Shown: positions 18,399 through 26,535 of the stretch, piece by piece | Layout: each line of letters starts with the position of its first letter | Numbering within the stretch: the first letter of the stretch is position 1 | NCBI RefSeq assembly: GCF_021030645.1 | Contig: NZ_JACGCJ010000008.1 | Location: forward strand, 1 to 64,000 | Reading direction: 5' to 3' | Origin: Agrilactobacillus fermenti | Lineage (GTDB): Bacteria; Bacillota; Bacilli; Lactobacillales; Lactobacillaceae | DNA: 64,000 nucleotides | Notes under the pieces: model-generated | The model's input: only the letters and a program-made list of their open reading frames with translations | Databases searched by the model: none | Told to the model about the DNA's origin: nothing | Program-made: the position numbers and the translations under genes

Positions 18399-18437
18399 GA
18401 GGATTGAAACAAGCTGCATTTTGTTTTGGTCCTTTTT
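18399..18437 (+). terminator. Likely terminator after ndh
   Basis: AGGATTGAAAC pairs with GTTTTGGTCCT (with mismatches), followed by TTTTTG. Confidence 0.5.
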
Positions 18438-18454
18438 GTGTGGAAAAATTTACC

Positions 18455-18750
18455 CATTACGTAAATCTAGGTTGCTGCTCCGGAATAAATCGGACCCACT
18501 CGCGCTCTAAACGCGCTCGTAAAGCTAACTTTGTCACCTAACCCTAATTGTTTGCTGAAGCTAGCACTTCATCGGCACAATTCGGGTTAGTGCTCCAAAG
18601 CTAAACAACTTCACTCACGCTCTAAACGCGCTCGTAAGGGTAACGACTTAACGACTTCACCTAACATCAAATGTCTCAAATGGGAAGTACACCATTTATC
18701 GCCATTCTTGTTAGTGCTCAGTCGCTGACCACCCTTTCTCGCGCTCTTGA
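18455..18750 (-). repeat. Modular foldback repeat, copy 5 (two to three tandem units)
   Basis: Tandem units of the family occupy most of the 18369-18834 gap. One unit has TCACCTAACCC, an AATTGT ... ACAATT hairpin core (with GAAG/CTTC inside) and GGGTTAGTGCTC. The next has TCACCTAACATC, an AAATGG ... CCATTT core and GTTAGTGCTCAG. Junctions between units read TCACGCTCTAAACGCGCTCG. The first core is almost identical to one in the repeat at 58 kb. Confidence 0.82.
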
Positions 18751-18757
18751 ATAAAAG

Positions 18758-18787
18758 TTGCATGGTAATCATTAAAATTGATAGAAT
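18758..18787 (+). promoter_or_regulatory. Candidate pmk promoter
   Basis: TTGCAT (18758-18763), an 18-base spacer and TAGAAT (18782-18787) lie just after the repeat. The -10 context TTGATAGAATAT closely matches the one before purA. Confidence 0.45.
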
Positions 18788-18834
18788 ATGATGGTGTTTG
18801 ATTAAGTCATTAATTCTTTGAAGAAGGTTTTTGT

Positions 18835-19908
18835 TTGATTACAATCCAAGCGCCAGGCAAACTTTATATTGCCGGTGAATATGCAGTGGTAGAACCAGGG
18901 TATCCCGCAGTGATCGTTGCGTTGGATCAATTTGTGACTGTAACGATCGCAGAAAGCCGCGAAGTTGGCAGTATCGAATCAAAGCAATATCAAGAGAACT
19001 CCCTACTGTGGCGGCGCGATGGGGACGAGATGGTATTTGATAATCGTGACAATCCTTTTCATTATATTCTTTCAGCCATTCGAATCACGGAGCAATATGC
19101 TTTAGAAATGGGCAAGACCCTAAAGATTTTTAATTTAAAAATTAATTCTGAATTAGATGCTCAAGACGGTCGAAAATATGGTTTGGGTAGTTCCGCCGCA
19201 GTTACAGTGGGGACAATCAAAGCAATCAGCCAGTTCTATCAGCTAAATTTAGACAAAGATGCAATTTATAAATTAGCGGCTATCGCTCATTTGGATGTAC
19301 AAGGCAATGGCTCGCTGGGTGATATCGCTGCCAGTGTTTATGGTGGTTGGATCGCTTATCGTTCCTTTAATCAAGATTGGTTGCGGATCAAGCGTAACGA
19401 AGCAACATTAACGGCTTTGCTAAAGATGGATTGGCCGGGACTGTCCGTTAAAATGTTGACACCGCCAGCGAATTTAAAGCTCTTAATTGGTTGGACGGGG
19501 TCGCCAGCCTCTACTTCACGGTTGGTCGATAAAATCACAGTTGCGACAGCTTCAAAACCAGAACTTTACCAACAGTTTCTTACAAATTCAAAGCGTTGTG
19601 TGGAACAGTTAATTGTCGGGTTCGAAACGAATGACCTTGGTTTGATTCAGCAGCAAATTAGAGCGAATCGACAAATATTACAGCAACTAGGTAAGATGAG
19701 TCATGTGGCTATTGAAACTCGGCTTTTGAAACAGATGTGTGATATTGCCGAGACACATCAGGGCGCGGCTAAAACATCTGGTGCTGGTGGGGGCGATTGT
19801 GGTATTGCCCTAGTAGACCAGACGCAGAAAGCTTATGAGGCGATTATTAATGCTTGGCAGGCAATAGGCGTAGAGCCGCTGAAGCTGAAAGTGCATCAAA
19901 TCAGTTAA
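18835..19908 (+). CDS. mvaK2: Phosphomevalonate kinase
   Basis: This GHMP-family kinase phosphorylates mevalonate 5-phosphate in the mevalonate route to isopentenyl diphosphate. At 357 residues it has usual length. It has the N-terminal APGKLYIAGEYAVVEPGYPA, the ATP-binding GLGSSAAVTVG motif (about 120-130) and the C-terminal KTSGAGGGDCGIAL motif. The start is TTG, with GAAGAAGG about 8 bases upstream. Mevalonate kinase, diphosphomevalonate decarboxylase and isopentenyl isomerase genes, often neighbours in Firmicutes, are not in the window. It stands alone between a repeat array and a terminator. Confidence 0.94.
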   Translation: MITIQAPGKLYIAGEYAVVEPGYPAVIVALDQFVTVTIAESREVGSIESKQYQENSLLWRRDGDEMVFDNRDNPFHYILSAIRITEQYALEMGKTLKIFNLKINSELDAQDGRKYGLGSSAAVTVGTIKAISQFYQLNLDKDAIYKLAAIAHLDVQGNGSLGDIAASVYGGWIAYRSFNQDWLRIKRNEATLTALLKMDWPGLSVKMLTPPANLKLLIGWTGSPASTSRLVDKITVATASKPELYQQFLTNSKRCVEQLIVGFETNDLGLIQQQIRANRQILQQLGKMSHVAIETRLLKQMCDIAETHQGAAKTSGAGGGDCGIALVDQTQKAYEAIINAWQAIGVEPLKLKVHQIS

Positions 19909-19931
19909 ATTAAATAGAAATCATGCGACTC

Positions 19932-19967
19932 AAGAATCCTAGTTCTAAATTGAAATAGGATTCTTTT
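19932..19967 (+). terminator. Terminator after pmk
   Basis: AAGAATCCTA pairs with TAGGATTCTTTTT. It separates pmk from the EPS region. Confidence 0.85.
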
Positions 19968-19996
19968 TCATATCTGGTGTATTTAAATTTCTTATT

Positions 19997-20024
19997 TTGC
20001 TATTATTAGTTATAAGTCTATAAA
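19997..20024 (+). promoter_or_regulatory. Candidate promoter of the collagen-like/sortase/EPS operon
   Basis: TTGCTA (19997-20002), a 16-base spacer and TATAAA (20019-20024) lie shortly before the first gene. If correct the leader is very short, because GGAGG begins a few bases later. Confidence 0.4.
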
Positions 20025-20040
20025 TATGGGAGGATGGAAT

Positions 20041-20841
20041 ATGAAGAGATTTATGATGGGTTTTGTGCTGGCGGTAGTTGCTTGCATTAGTTTTGGGTTA
20101 CTGAATGGGCAAGTATCGGCAGCCAGTAATAGCGCGGGCCAGTCGATTATCAAGAATTTAGAAAATGGTGCGAATGGTGGTAAGTTGAAGGTCAATGATT
20201 CTGATTTGAACCAAGTTAGAAATTACGTGAACAGTGGTAAAACCACAGTAACGCAAGATCAAGCTAACATTGCCAATAATGCGATCAACGAAGTACGTGG
20301 CATTGTTGAAAGTGCAGCACCCGATGCTAGAACTTATACGCAAGCTGTTGAAAAACTGAGTGCTGATCAAAAGACGCAGATCCGTAACATTGTCTATAAA
20401 GCAGCCCGAGCATTAGGCTTATCCGTAATGTTCAACCAAGGTACCGCGGGCAATAGTAGTAATGATACTACGGGTACAGGTGCGGATACTCCAAATGATA
20501 CCGCTGGTAATGCAGCCAATGGCACACCTGGTGCTGATGGCACTAACGGTAGTAATGGCACGAATGGTAAGAATGGGACTAATGGCGTTGCCGGAGAAAC
20601 TGGTGCCAATGGTGTTAACGGGACTAACGGAACTGATGGTAGTTTAATGCCGACATTAACTGATCGTGCGGGTAATGTGGTCTACCAACCAGCATCTCCC
20701 AATGGCAGTAACGGCACGGGCACTATTGTCAAACAAACGGGCAATGACTATCTTATTTCTATAATTAGTTTCTTAGCCATTTTGGCTGTTGCCGGATTGG
20801 GTTACGGGTTAATTAGAAAGAATCAGCGAGTTGATGCTTAA
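20041..20841 (+). CDS. Collagen-like secreted protein with a variant sortase signal
   Basis: This 266-residue predicted cell-wall protein has a signal peptide at about 1-30 (ending GQVSAA). A helical segment at about 35-130 is rich in N, Q and K. A collagen-like stretch of at least 13 uninterrupted Gly-X-Y triplets (GTPGADGTNGSNG and onwards, about 155-195) is strongly enriched in GTN/GAN-type triplets. The C-terminus has sorting-signal architecture: VKQTG (about 230-234), a hydrophobic segment and the basic end RKNQR. VKQTG departs from LPxTG only in its first two residues. The ATG has GGGAGGATGGAAT upstream. Its stop overlaps the ATG of the sortase gene (TAATG), so the next protein is its probable processing enzyme. 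The biological role is unknown. Confidence 0.82.
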   Translation: MKRFMMGFVLAVVACISFGLLNGQVSAASNSAGQSIIKNLENGANGGKLKVNDSDLNQVRNYVNSGKTTVTQDQANIANNAINEVRGIVESAAPDARTYTQAVEKLSADQKTQIRNIVYKAARALGLSVMFNQGTAGNSSNDTTGTGADTPNDTAGNAANGTPGADGTNGSNGTNGKNGTNGVAGETGANGVNGTNGTDGSLMPTLTDRAGNVVYQPASPNGSNGTGTIVKQTGNDYLISIISFLAILAVAGLGYGLIRKNQRVDA

Positions 20842-21494
20842 TGCAACATGCTAAAAGGATAATGGCTTATTTCTATATGCCATTACTGTTTTTAGTTATT
20901 GGTTATGGCGTGTTCTTCTTAGCGGCTAGACCAATTTTGGATTTCGTACATAATACGGTGCATCTGATCACATTGGATCGACCGCCTAAATTTAGTGCTG
21001 AAAAAACCACGAAGTCCTTAAAATTGGTCACAGCAAATCAGCAGCAAACGTTAAAAATGGATCACCTAAAGTTACCTACTTATGGGGATCAGTTTGGCCA
21101 ACTGACGATTCCAGCGGTTGGGCTAGAACAACCCCTGTACTTTGGCGATGGTGAGCAGCAATTAGCCAAGGGCGTGGGTATGTATAATGGCAGTCGCTTT
21201 CCCGGCGAACGTGGTACGACTTTGGTTGCTGGACATAATGTCACGGCGATGCACAACCTAAATCAGGTGCAAGTTGGCCAACAGATCGTGGTTCGGACCA
21301 GTTATGGCGTATATACTTATGGCGTTACTAAAAAGTTAGTGGCTAAATACAATGATGCGCAGGCCTTTGACTTAAGTGGTCGGCAGCCGAAACTAATTTT
21401 GTATACATGTTATCCGATCAATATGGTAGGTTTGACGCCAGATCGGTTAGTGGTCTATGGTTCTTTGCAATCTGGACCAATCATTAAAATGTAG
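20841..21494 (+). CDS. srt: Class A/D-like sortase (transpeptidase)
   Basis: This 217-residue membrane-anchored cysteine transpeptidase joins surface proteins to cell-wall lipid II or peptidoglycan. It has an N-terminal membrane segment at about 9-29 and a sortase barrel at about 85-212. The catalytic residues are visible: His132 in AGHN, Cys190 in LYTCYP and Arg202 in PDRLVV. The start codon overlaps the stop of the collagen-like gene, and the membrane protein gene follows after 13 bases. This context and the substrate's unusual VKQTG motif suggest a dedicated rather than housekeeping sortase. Confidence 0.92.
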   Translation: MQHAKRIMAYFYMPLLFLVIGYGVFFLAARPILDFVHNTVHLITLDRPPKFSAEKTTKSLKLVTANQQQTLKMDHLKLPTYGDQFGQLTIPAVGLEQPLYFGDGEQQLAKGVGMYNGSRFPGERGTTLVAGHNVTAMHNLNQVQVGQQIVVRTSYGVYTYGVTKKLVAKYNDAQAFDLSGRQPKLILYTCYPINMVGLTPDRLVVYGSLQSGPIIKM

Positions 21495-21507
21495 GCGGCG
21501 TTAAAAA

Positions 21508-22356
21508 ATGCAGCGAACCTTACGACATCTAGGGGAGGGAATCTTAGCCTTCGTCTTGACGTTCTTTTTATTCACATTTAGTGTCCTGACTATCGTTCAA
21601 TTTACCTTGCTCAATCCTAAATTTATGCATCAACAAGTAGTTCATTCTGGTTATGTGTCAGCTGTAACATCAGAAGCCCATCAAAACATCTCAAATTTAG
21701 GTGCTGGCTCAGGTATTCCGAAAAAGGTTCTCAAAAGTGTGCCCAGCAAGTATAATGTTCAACAGGACATTAATACGTTCATCGATCGTGCTTATGCAGG
21801 TGCGGGTATTAAATTAGAGGCCACCCATATTAAAAAACAGTTACGCACTCAAGTTTATGCTTATGCCCGTATGAAGCATTTGCCACTGAATCAAACAACA
21901 AGACATGCTGTTGAACAGTATGTCAATAAATCCGTAGATCAATATGCCCAAAGTGTTCAGGTCCCTTACCTCATTCAAATTGGAAAAAATGTTCAAGCCA
22001 TTAAGCAGTATGTATTACTTGGTTTATTAGGAACATTACTTCTTTGCTTGGTGTTAGGTTCTGTGTTAAAGAAACAAGTCAAACTGGCTCACCGCATGTG
22101 GCGTTATCTATCTTATTGTCTGACGGGCAATGGGCTAATGCTGATCATTGCGCCATACATGCTATTGGGCAGTCAAGTGATCGACCGCTTAGGCATCGGT
22201 ACTAAAGGGCTGTATCGCTTAGTGACCACTTATTTACATACATTTGTCTGGATCTTTATCATTAGTGGACTCATCAGTTTGGCGTTTGGTTTGGGTTGCA
22301 TTGTGATCAGTGAAGTACGACGAAAAAATAGAATTCATAGAAGTGAGGTATCTTAG
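21508..22356 (+). CDS. Unknown four-helix membrane protein of the sortase module
   Basis: I do not recognise this 282-residue protein. A first hydrophobic helix (about 10-33) is followed by an extracytoplasmic region of about 135 residues rich in Q, K, V and Y. Three further helices follow (about 168-188, 205-225 and 243-270), with a short basic tail. No catalytic motif is evident. It is placed between the sortase (13 bases) and Wzz (5 bases), and all four genes are in one direction. It is therefore likely to assist surface display or to couple the anchored protein to polysaccharide export; this is inference from neighbours only. Confidence 0.75.
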   Translation: MQRTLRHLGEGILAFVLTFFLFTFSVLTIVQFTLLNPKFMHQQVVHSGYVSAVTSEAHQNISNLGAGSGIPKKVLKSVPSKYNVQQDINTFIDRAYAGAGIKLEATHIKKQLRTQVYAYARMKHLPLNQTTRHAVEQYVNKSVDQYAQSVQVPYLIQIGKNVQAIKQYVLLGLLGTLLLCLVLGSVLKKQVKLAHRMWRYLSYCLTGNGLMLIIAPYMLLGSQVIDRLGIGTKGLYRLVTTYLHTFVWIFIISGLISLAFGLGCIVISEVRRKNRIHRSEVS

Positions 22357-22361
22357 GCAGC

Positions 22362-23126
22362 ATGATAGACACAGTGATCAATGTAGAACAAATATTAGGC
22401 ATCCTTAGGAAACGCATAAAAATAATCGTTATTTTTACCCTGTTAGGTGGGCTCATTGCAGGATTGGGAACGCACTTTTTGATTACACCAAAGTATATTG
22501 CTTCTTCAGAAGTGCTTGTTAATCGGAAATATAGTGATGACGCCAATGCTCAATTGAACCAGGCTCAAGCTGATATTCAAATGATCAGTACTTATAAGGA
22601 TATTATTACCAACCCAATTATTTTGAATGACGTAGCTACTAATTTACATAAGAAAAATGATTTTCATGGTAGTGCGGGTGAACTGGGATCTATGATCAAC
22701 GTGTCCAGTAAAAGAGACTCACAGGTGTTTTCTGTAAATGTTACTTCTGCGAATCCTTATCTGGCCTCTGATATTGCCAATGAAACAGTGACTGTTTTTC
22801 GGCATAAAATTAATAAAATTATGCGCGTTAACAATGTAACAATTATTTCTCGTGCGACACCGAATACGAACCCAGTTTCGCCAGCAATAAAAGAAAATAT
22901 CGGTGTTGGCTTAATTATTGGTGTGATTTTAGGTGTTTTATTAGCTTTTCTGCGAGAGTATTTTGATAAGACGGTTAAGGATACCGCCTTTATTACGGAT
23001 ACATTGAAATTACCAAACTTGGGGATTGTCTTTGAAATTCCTGATACGGTTAAAAGCTATAAGCCGGAAGCTAGTATACCTACTGATCATAAGGCTGGAT
23101 CCAAGGATAAACGAGTTAAGGAATAA
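22362..23126 (+). CDS. Polysaccharide co-polymerase / tyrosine kinase activator (Wzz/CpsC-like)
   Basis: This 254-residue membrane protein controls chain length in Wzy-dependent polysaccharide synthesis and activates the partner kinase. It has TM1 at about 20-40 and an extracytoplasmic Wzz domain. The conserved proline-rich region before the second helix reads RATPNTNPVSPAIKEN, with TM2 at about 180-202. The cytosolic tail is short, as in Gram-positive CpsC, where the kinase is a separate protein. It is followed 14 bases later by that kinase gene. Confidence 0.93.
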   Translation: MIDTVINVEQILGILRKRIKIIVIFTLLGGLIAGLGTHFLITPKYIASSEVLVNRKYSDDANAQLNQAQADIQMISTYKDIITNPIILNDVATNLHKKNDFHGSAGELGSMINVSSKRDSQVFSVNVTSANPYLASDIANETVTVFRHKINKIMRVNNVTIISRATPNTNPVSPAIKENIGVGLIIGVILGVLLAFLREYFDKTVKDTAFITDTLKLPNLGIVFEIPDTVKSYKPEASIPTDHKAGSKDKRVKE

Positions 23127-23140
23127 AGGGCGGTGTAGAT

Positions 23141-23869
23141 TTGAATAAGAAACATAAAGATAGCCCGGCACAAAGTGTTGGTGTTCAATTAATAACGATC
23201 GATGATCCTAAATCAACGATTGCTGAACAATTTCGTACGATTCGCACCAATGTGCAATTTTCACAGGTAGATCGCGACATTGATGCGATTATGGTAACTT
23301 CCGCAGAGATGTCAGAGGGTAAGTCAACGGTCAGTGCAAACTTGGCTGTTACTTGGGCCAATCAAGGCCAAAATACATTGTTAGTGGATGCTGATTTAAG
23401 GCGGCCAACAGTGCATCGTACTTTTAATGTATCCAATATGCACGGATTAACCACATTATTAATGTCCTCAGGCCCCTTTGATTATACGGAAACATTACAT
23501 AGCACCCAGGTAGATAATTTATATGTGATGCCCTCAGGACCTATTCCACCAAATCCGTCAGAGTTACTGAATACCAAAAAAATGAATCAAGTGATCGCGG
23601 ACTTAAAGAAGAACTTTGACTTTATCATTTTCGATGCCCCACCAGTCGGCTCGGTGACCGACGCTCAGATTTTAAGCACCAAGACCGATGGGACAATTAT
23701 TGTCATCCCTCAAGGTAGAGCAAATAAAAGTGCTGTGGTTCACGCTAAAGAAGCTTTAGAGAATGTGCACGCCCAAATTTTAGGTGTCGTTATGAATCGG
23801 GTCGCTGATACTGGAGATAGTTATTACGGTGATTATTATGGGGGCTATTACGGGACTAGTGACAAATGA
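23141..23869 (+). CDS. Capsular/EPS tyrosine-protein kinase (CpsD/EpsD-like BY-kinase)
   Basis: This 242-residue cytosolic BY-kinase autophosphorylates a C-terminal tyrosine cluster and regulates polymerisation with the Wzz-like partner. It has Walker A SAEMSEGKST, Walker A' LLVDADLRRPT, and Walker B IIFDAPPVGSVTDA. The C-terminus is YYGDYYGGYYG, the phosphorylated cluster. The start is TTG 23141. Its stop overlaps the phosphatase gene start by 4 bases, consistent with coupled expression of kinase and phosphatase. Confidence 0.95.
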   Translation: MNKKHKDSPAQSVGVQLITIDDPKSTIAEQFRTIRTNVQFSQVDRDIDAIMVTSAEMSEGKSTVSANLAVTWANQGQNTLLVDADLRRPTVHRTFNVSNMHGLTTLLMSSGPFDYTETLHSTQVDNLYVMPSGPIPPNPSELLNTKKMNQVIADLKKNFDFIIFDAPPVGSVTDAQILSTKTDGTIIVIPQGRANKSAVVHAKEALENVHAQILGVVMNRVADTGDSYYGDYYGGYYGTSDK

Positions 23870-24651
23870 TACTTGTGGATCTGCACTGTCATATTTTGCC
23901 CGGTGTTGATGATGGCGCTAAAACGCTAGCAGATTCAATCGCGTTAGCTAGAGTTGCTGTTTCTCAGGGAATCAAATATGTTCTCGTGACGCCGCATCAT
24001 ATGAATGGGATTTACATGAATCATCCCAAAGATGTACGTCAGTTGACAAATAAGTTGCAGAAAGCTTTAAATCAAGCTAATGTTCCGTTAAAATTGTTTC
24101 CAGGGCAAGAAGTTCATTTGACAGGGGACTTATTGACAGCGATTGACCGTGAAGATATTCTTTTTGCTGACGCAAATCACCATTATTTGATGTTAGAATT
24201 ACCGCATGATTCTGTGCCAGATTATACGGTAAAAATGGTTGATGAATTATTGGCCCGAGAGATTGTGCCAGTGATCGTTCATCCTGAACGAAATCGTGGA
24301 CTTTTAGAGAATCCTGATCAACTGTATGAGCTAGTTTCTCTGGGGTGTCTTACCCAATTAACAGCAAGTAGTTTTGTGGGTGTCTTTGGTAAAAAAATAC
24401 AGCGATTCACAGAAAAGATTGTTAGAGCAAACTTGGGGTTTGTTTTCGCTTCAGATGCCCATAACTTACGAGGTAGAAATTATAAAATGACTGAAGCTTT
24501 TAAGAAGTTGAAGCAATTTGGTGGGAAATTAGCTGCTAAATATCAAGAAAATGCAGTCAGAATTATAAATGGCGAAAGTATTTTTTCTCCAGATATTTAT
24601 CGAATTCGACAGCAAAAGAAATTTTGGTTTTTTAAAAAGCCAATATTATAG
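23866..24651 (+). CDS. Tyrosine-protein phosphatase, PHP family (CpsB/YwqE-like)
   Basis: This 261-residue manganese-dependent PHP-domain phosphatase dephosphorylates the CpsD-like kinase. Metal-binding motifs are clear: DLHCHILPGVDDGA at the N-terminus, VTPHH, GQEVH, IVHPERNRGL and a C-terminal FASDAHN. It completes the Wzz-kinase-phosphatase trio that heads Gram-positive EPS operons. Confidence 0.95.
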   Translation: MILVDLHCHILPGVDDGAKTLADSIALARVAVSQGIKYVLVTPHHMNGIYMNHPKDVRQLTNKLQKALNQANVPLKLFPGQEVHLTGDLLTAIDREDILFADANHHYLMLELPHDSVPDYTVKMVDELLAREIVPVIVHPERNRGLLENPDQLYELVSLGCLTQLTASSFVGVFGKKIQRFTEKIVRANLGFVFASDAHNLRGRNYKMTEAFKKLKQFGGKLAAKYQENAVRIINGESIFSPDIYRIRQQKKFWFFKKPIL

Positions 24652-24741
24652 TTGATTGTAACTACGTAATTATTGAACATCAACATCGTCATAGAACATC
24701 GTTATTGTTTCAATGAGTTGGTGAATTTAGGAGTGTCCAAA

Positions 24742-25524
24742 GTGAATGTCAAAATTTTAGTAGCCGCCCACAAACAATACCAAATGCCGGAAGATAAAGA
24801 ACTTTATCTTCCGATTTTTGTGGGTAAGGCGCTTCATGAAAGTGATCAAGTAACATTACCCTATCTCGGTGATGATACAGGGGCCAATATTTCTTTGAAA
24901 AATCCATTTTATAATGAATTGACCGCGCAGTATTGGGCTTGGCATAATCTTGATAACGTAGATGCAGTTGGATTAGTCCATTATCGACGCTACTTTCGTG
25001 ATCCAAGTGCAAAGCGGGCAACGCAAAACAAGTTTCAAAGTATTTTAACACAAGGGTCTTTAAATCAATTATTGCATGGTCACGATATCATTGTACCTAA
25101 TAAACGACACTATTATATTGAGACCAACCAGTCTCACTATGTGCATGCACATCATAGTACACCGTTAGCGGTAACACGGCAGGTCATTGAAAAAGACTAC
25201 CCACGTTATCTCGCAGCCTATGATCAGCAAATGCAGGCACGTTCAGCCCACATGTTCAATATGTTTGTGATGAAGCGACCGCAGTTTGAAGCCTACTCTT
25301 ACTGGCTCTTTGATGTTTTAGCAAGGGTGGAAGCACAAGTTGATATTTCAAACTATTCCCCTTATGAGCAACGCGTTTTTGGATTTATTAGTGAACTTTT
25401 ATTAGATGTTTGGCTTTACACCACAAACCAGAATTATACAGAGTGCCAGTATATGTTTATGGAGCACCAGAATTGGGTGAAAAAGGGCGGTAAGTTTCTA
25501 CTACGGAAATTTAGGCAGCGTTGA
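24742..25524 (+). CDS. DUF4422 family glycosyltransferase
   Basis: This probable glycosyltransferase of 260 residues is of the type often found in LAB and streptococcal capsule loci. It shows typical DUF4422 features: N-terminal VKILVAAHKQYQMP, GDDTGANIS, FYNELTAQYWAWHN, GLVHYRRYF and HMFNMFVM. GTG 24742 is chosen because TTAGGAG lies 8 bases upstream and the protein then begins like its family; the frame is open further upstream. Sugar specificity cannot be told. It still has the base composition of the upstream genes; the next gene begins the AT-richer block. Confidence 0.85.
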   Translation: MNVKILVAAHKQYQMPEDKELYLPIFVGKALHESDQVTLPYLGDDTGANISLKNPFYNELTAQYWAWHNLDNVDAVGLVHYRRYFRDPSAKRATQNKFQSILTQGSLNQLLHGHDIIVPNKRHYYIETNQSHYVHAHHSTPLAVTRQVIEKDYPRYLAAYDQQMQARSAHMFNMFVMKRPQFEAYSYWLFDVLARVEAQVDISNYSPYEQRVFGFISELLLDVWLYTTNQNYTECQYMFMEHQNWVKKGGKFLLRKFRQR

Positions 25525-25527
25525 TGT

Positions 25528-26532
25528 ATGAAAAATAAGACAAAATTGATGAAAGAGCCGGTAGTATCTATTATTGTACCAGTTTATAATGTGCAACCTT
25601 ATTTGCAGCAGTGTATTACTTCTTTGAAAAATCAAAATTATTCAAACTATGAAGTTATTATAGTTGATGATGGATCTACCGATAATTCACGTCAGATTTT
25701 AAAAAATGAAGTAACTGATTTATCTAATTTCATACTTGTTCTTGAATCTGAAAACCATGGACAAGCTCACGCTCGAAATATTGGACTCGACAAAGCTAGA
25801 GGAGACTACGTTCTTTTTGTAGATGGTGACGATTATGTTCGAGAAGACTTTGTGAAATCAAGTGTCACTGCAATTGTCGAAAATGACGTGGATGTAGTGG
25901 TTTTCAACATTGTGAATGTGACTGATAAAGGTTCGAGATCTACAAAATGGGGAACGACATTAGACACAGCTTCGACATCTTCTGTAAACAAGATTTATCG
26001 TAAAAAGTTATGGAAAAACGAACGCTTTTTAGAAAATTATTGGTATGAGGATTTAGGAACTATCCCAATAGTGATGGCAAAAGCACAACATGTAGCATAT
26101 CTAGATGAGGATTTATATTATTATCATTCGAAAAATCAAAATTCCCAAACTCATACAAAAGACTTTGCTAGGTTTTTTGATATTAAACCTATGTGTGATC
26201 ATGTCTACGCACGAATGGATGAGTTAGGGATATTAAAGGAAAAACTAAATGAAGTAGAAAATCTCTATATTGAACATTATATTGTTAATTCTATATTGAG
26301 AAGATTTACAACAGTAAGAGATAGAAAATCAAGAAATACAATCATAGAATTTTTCATTACGGATCTTACGAAAAAGTTTCCAAATTGGCGAGTGGTTATG
26401 TACCGGCATAAGGGAACTTCTAATAAACTGAAATATTATATATCGATGTTGTATATAAAAGGATATTACCATTTGGCAGATTTTATTTGGCTAGGGCCTA
26501 AACGAATAGCTGATTTTTTGAGGAGAGCCTAG
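25528..26532 (+). CDS. Family 2 glycosyltransferase
   Basis: This 334-residue GT-A enzyme probably adds one sugar to the lipid-linked EPS repeat unit at the cytosolic face. The GT2 domain covers about residues 10-120, with SIIVPVYNVQPYLQQC, VDDGSTDNS, the acceptor-side motif GQAHARNIG and the metal-binding DGDD. The C-terminal part has no clear domain. It starts 3 bases after the DUF4422 gene. From here to about 30.6 kb the genes use many AGA, ATA and TTA codons, unlike the housekeeping genes. Confidence 0.9.
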   Translation: MKNKTKLMKEPVVSIIVPVYNVQPYLQQCITSLKNQNYSNYEVIIVDDGSTDNSRQILKNEVTDLSNFILVLESENHGQAHARNIGLDKARGDYVLFVDGDDYVREDFVKSSVTAIVENDVDVVVFNIVNVTDKGSRSTKWGTTLDTASTSSVNKIYRKKLWKNERFLENYWYEDLGTIPIVMAKAQHVAYLDEDLYYYHSKNQNSQTHTKDFARFFDIKPMCDHVYARMDELGILKEKLNEVENLYIEHYIVNSILRRFTTVRDRKSRNTIIEFFITDLTKKFPNWRVVMYRHKGTSNKLKYYISMLYIKGYYHLADFIWLGPKRIADFLRRA

Positions 26533-26535
26533 TAA

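Noticed and set aside
20394-20650. Other-frame open reading frames over the collagen-like tract
   Set aside because: They are by-products of the repetitive GGT/AAT codons; the plus-strand frame with signal peptide, sorting signal and ribosome-binding site is the real one.
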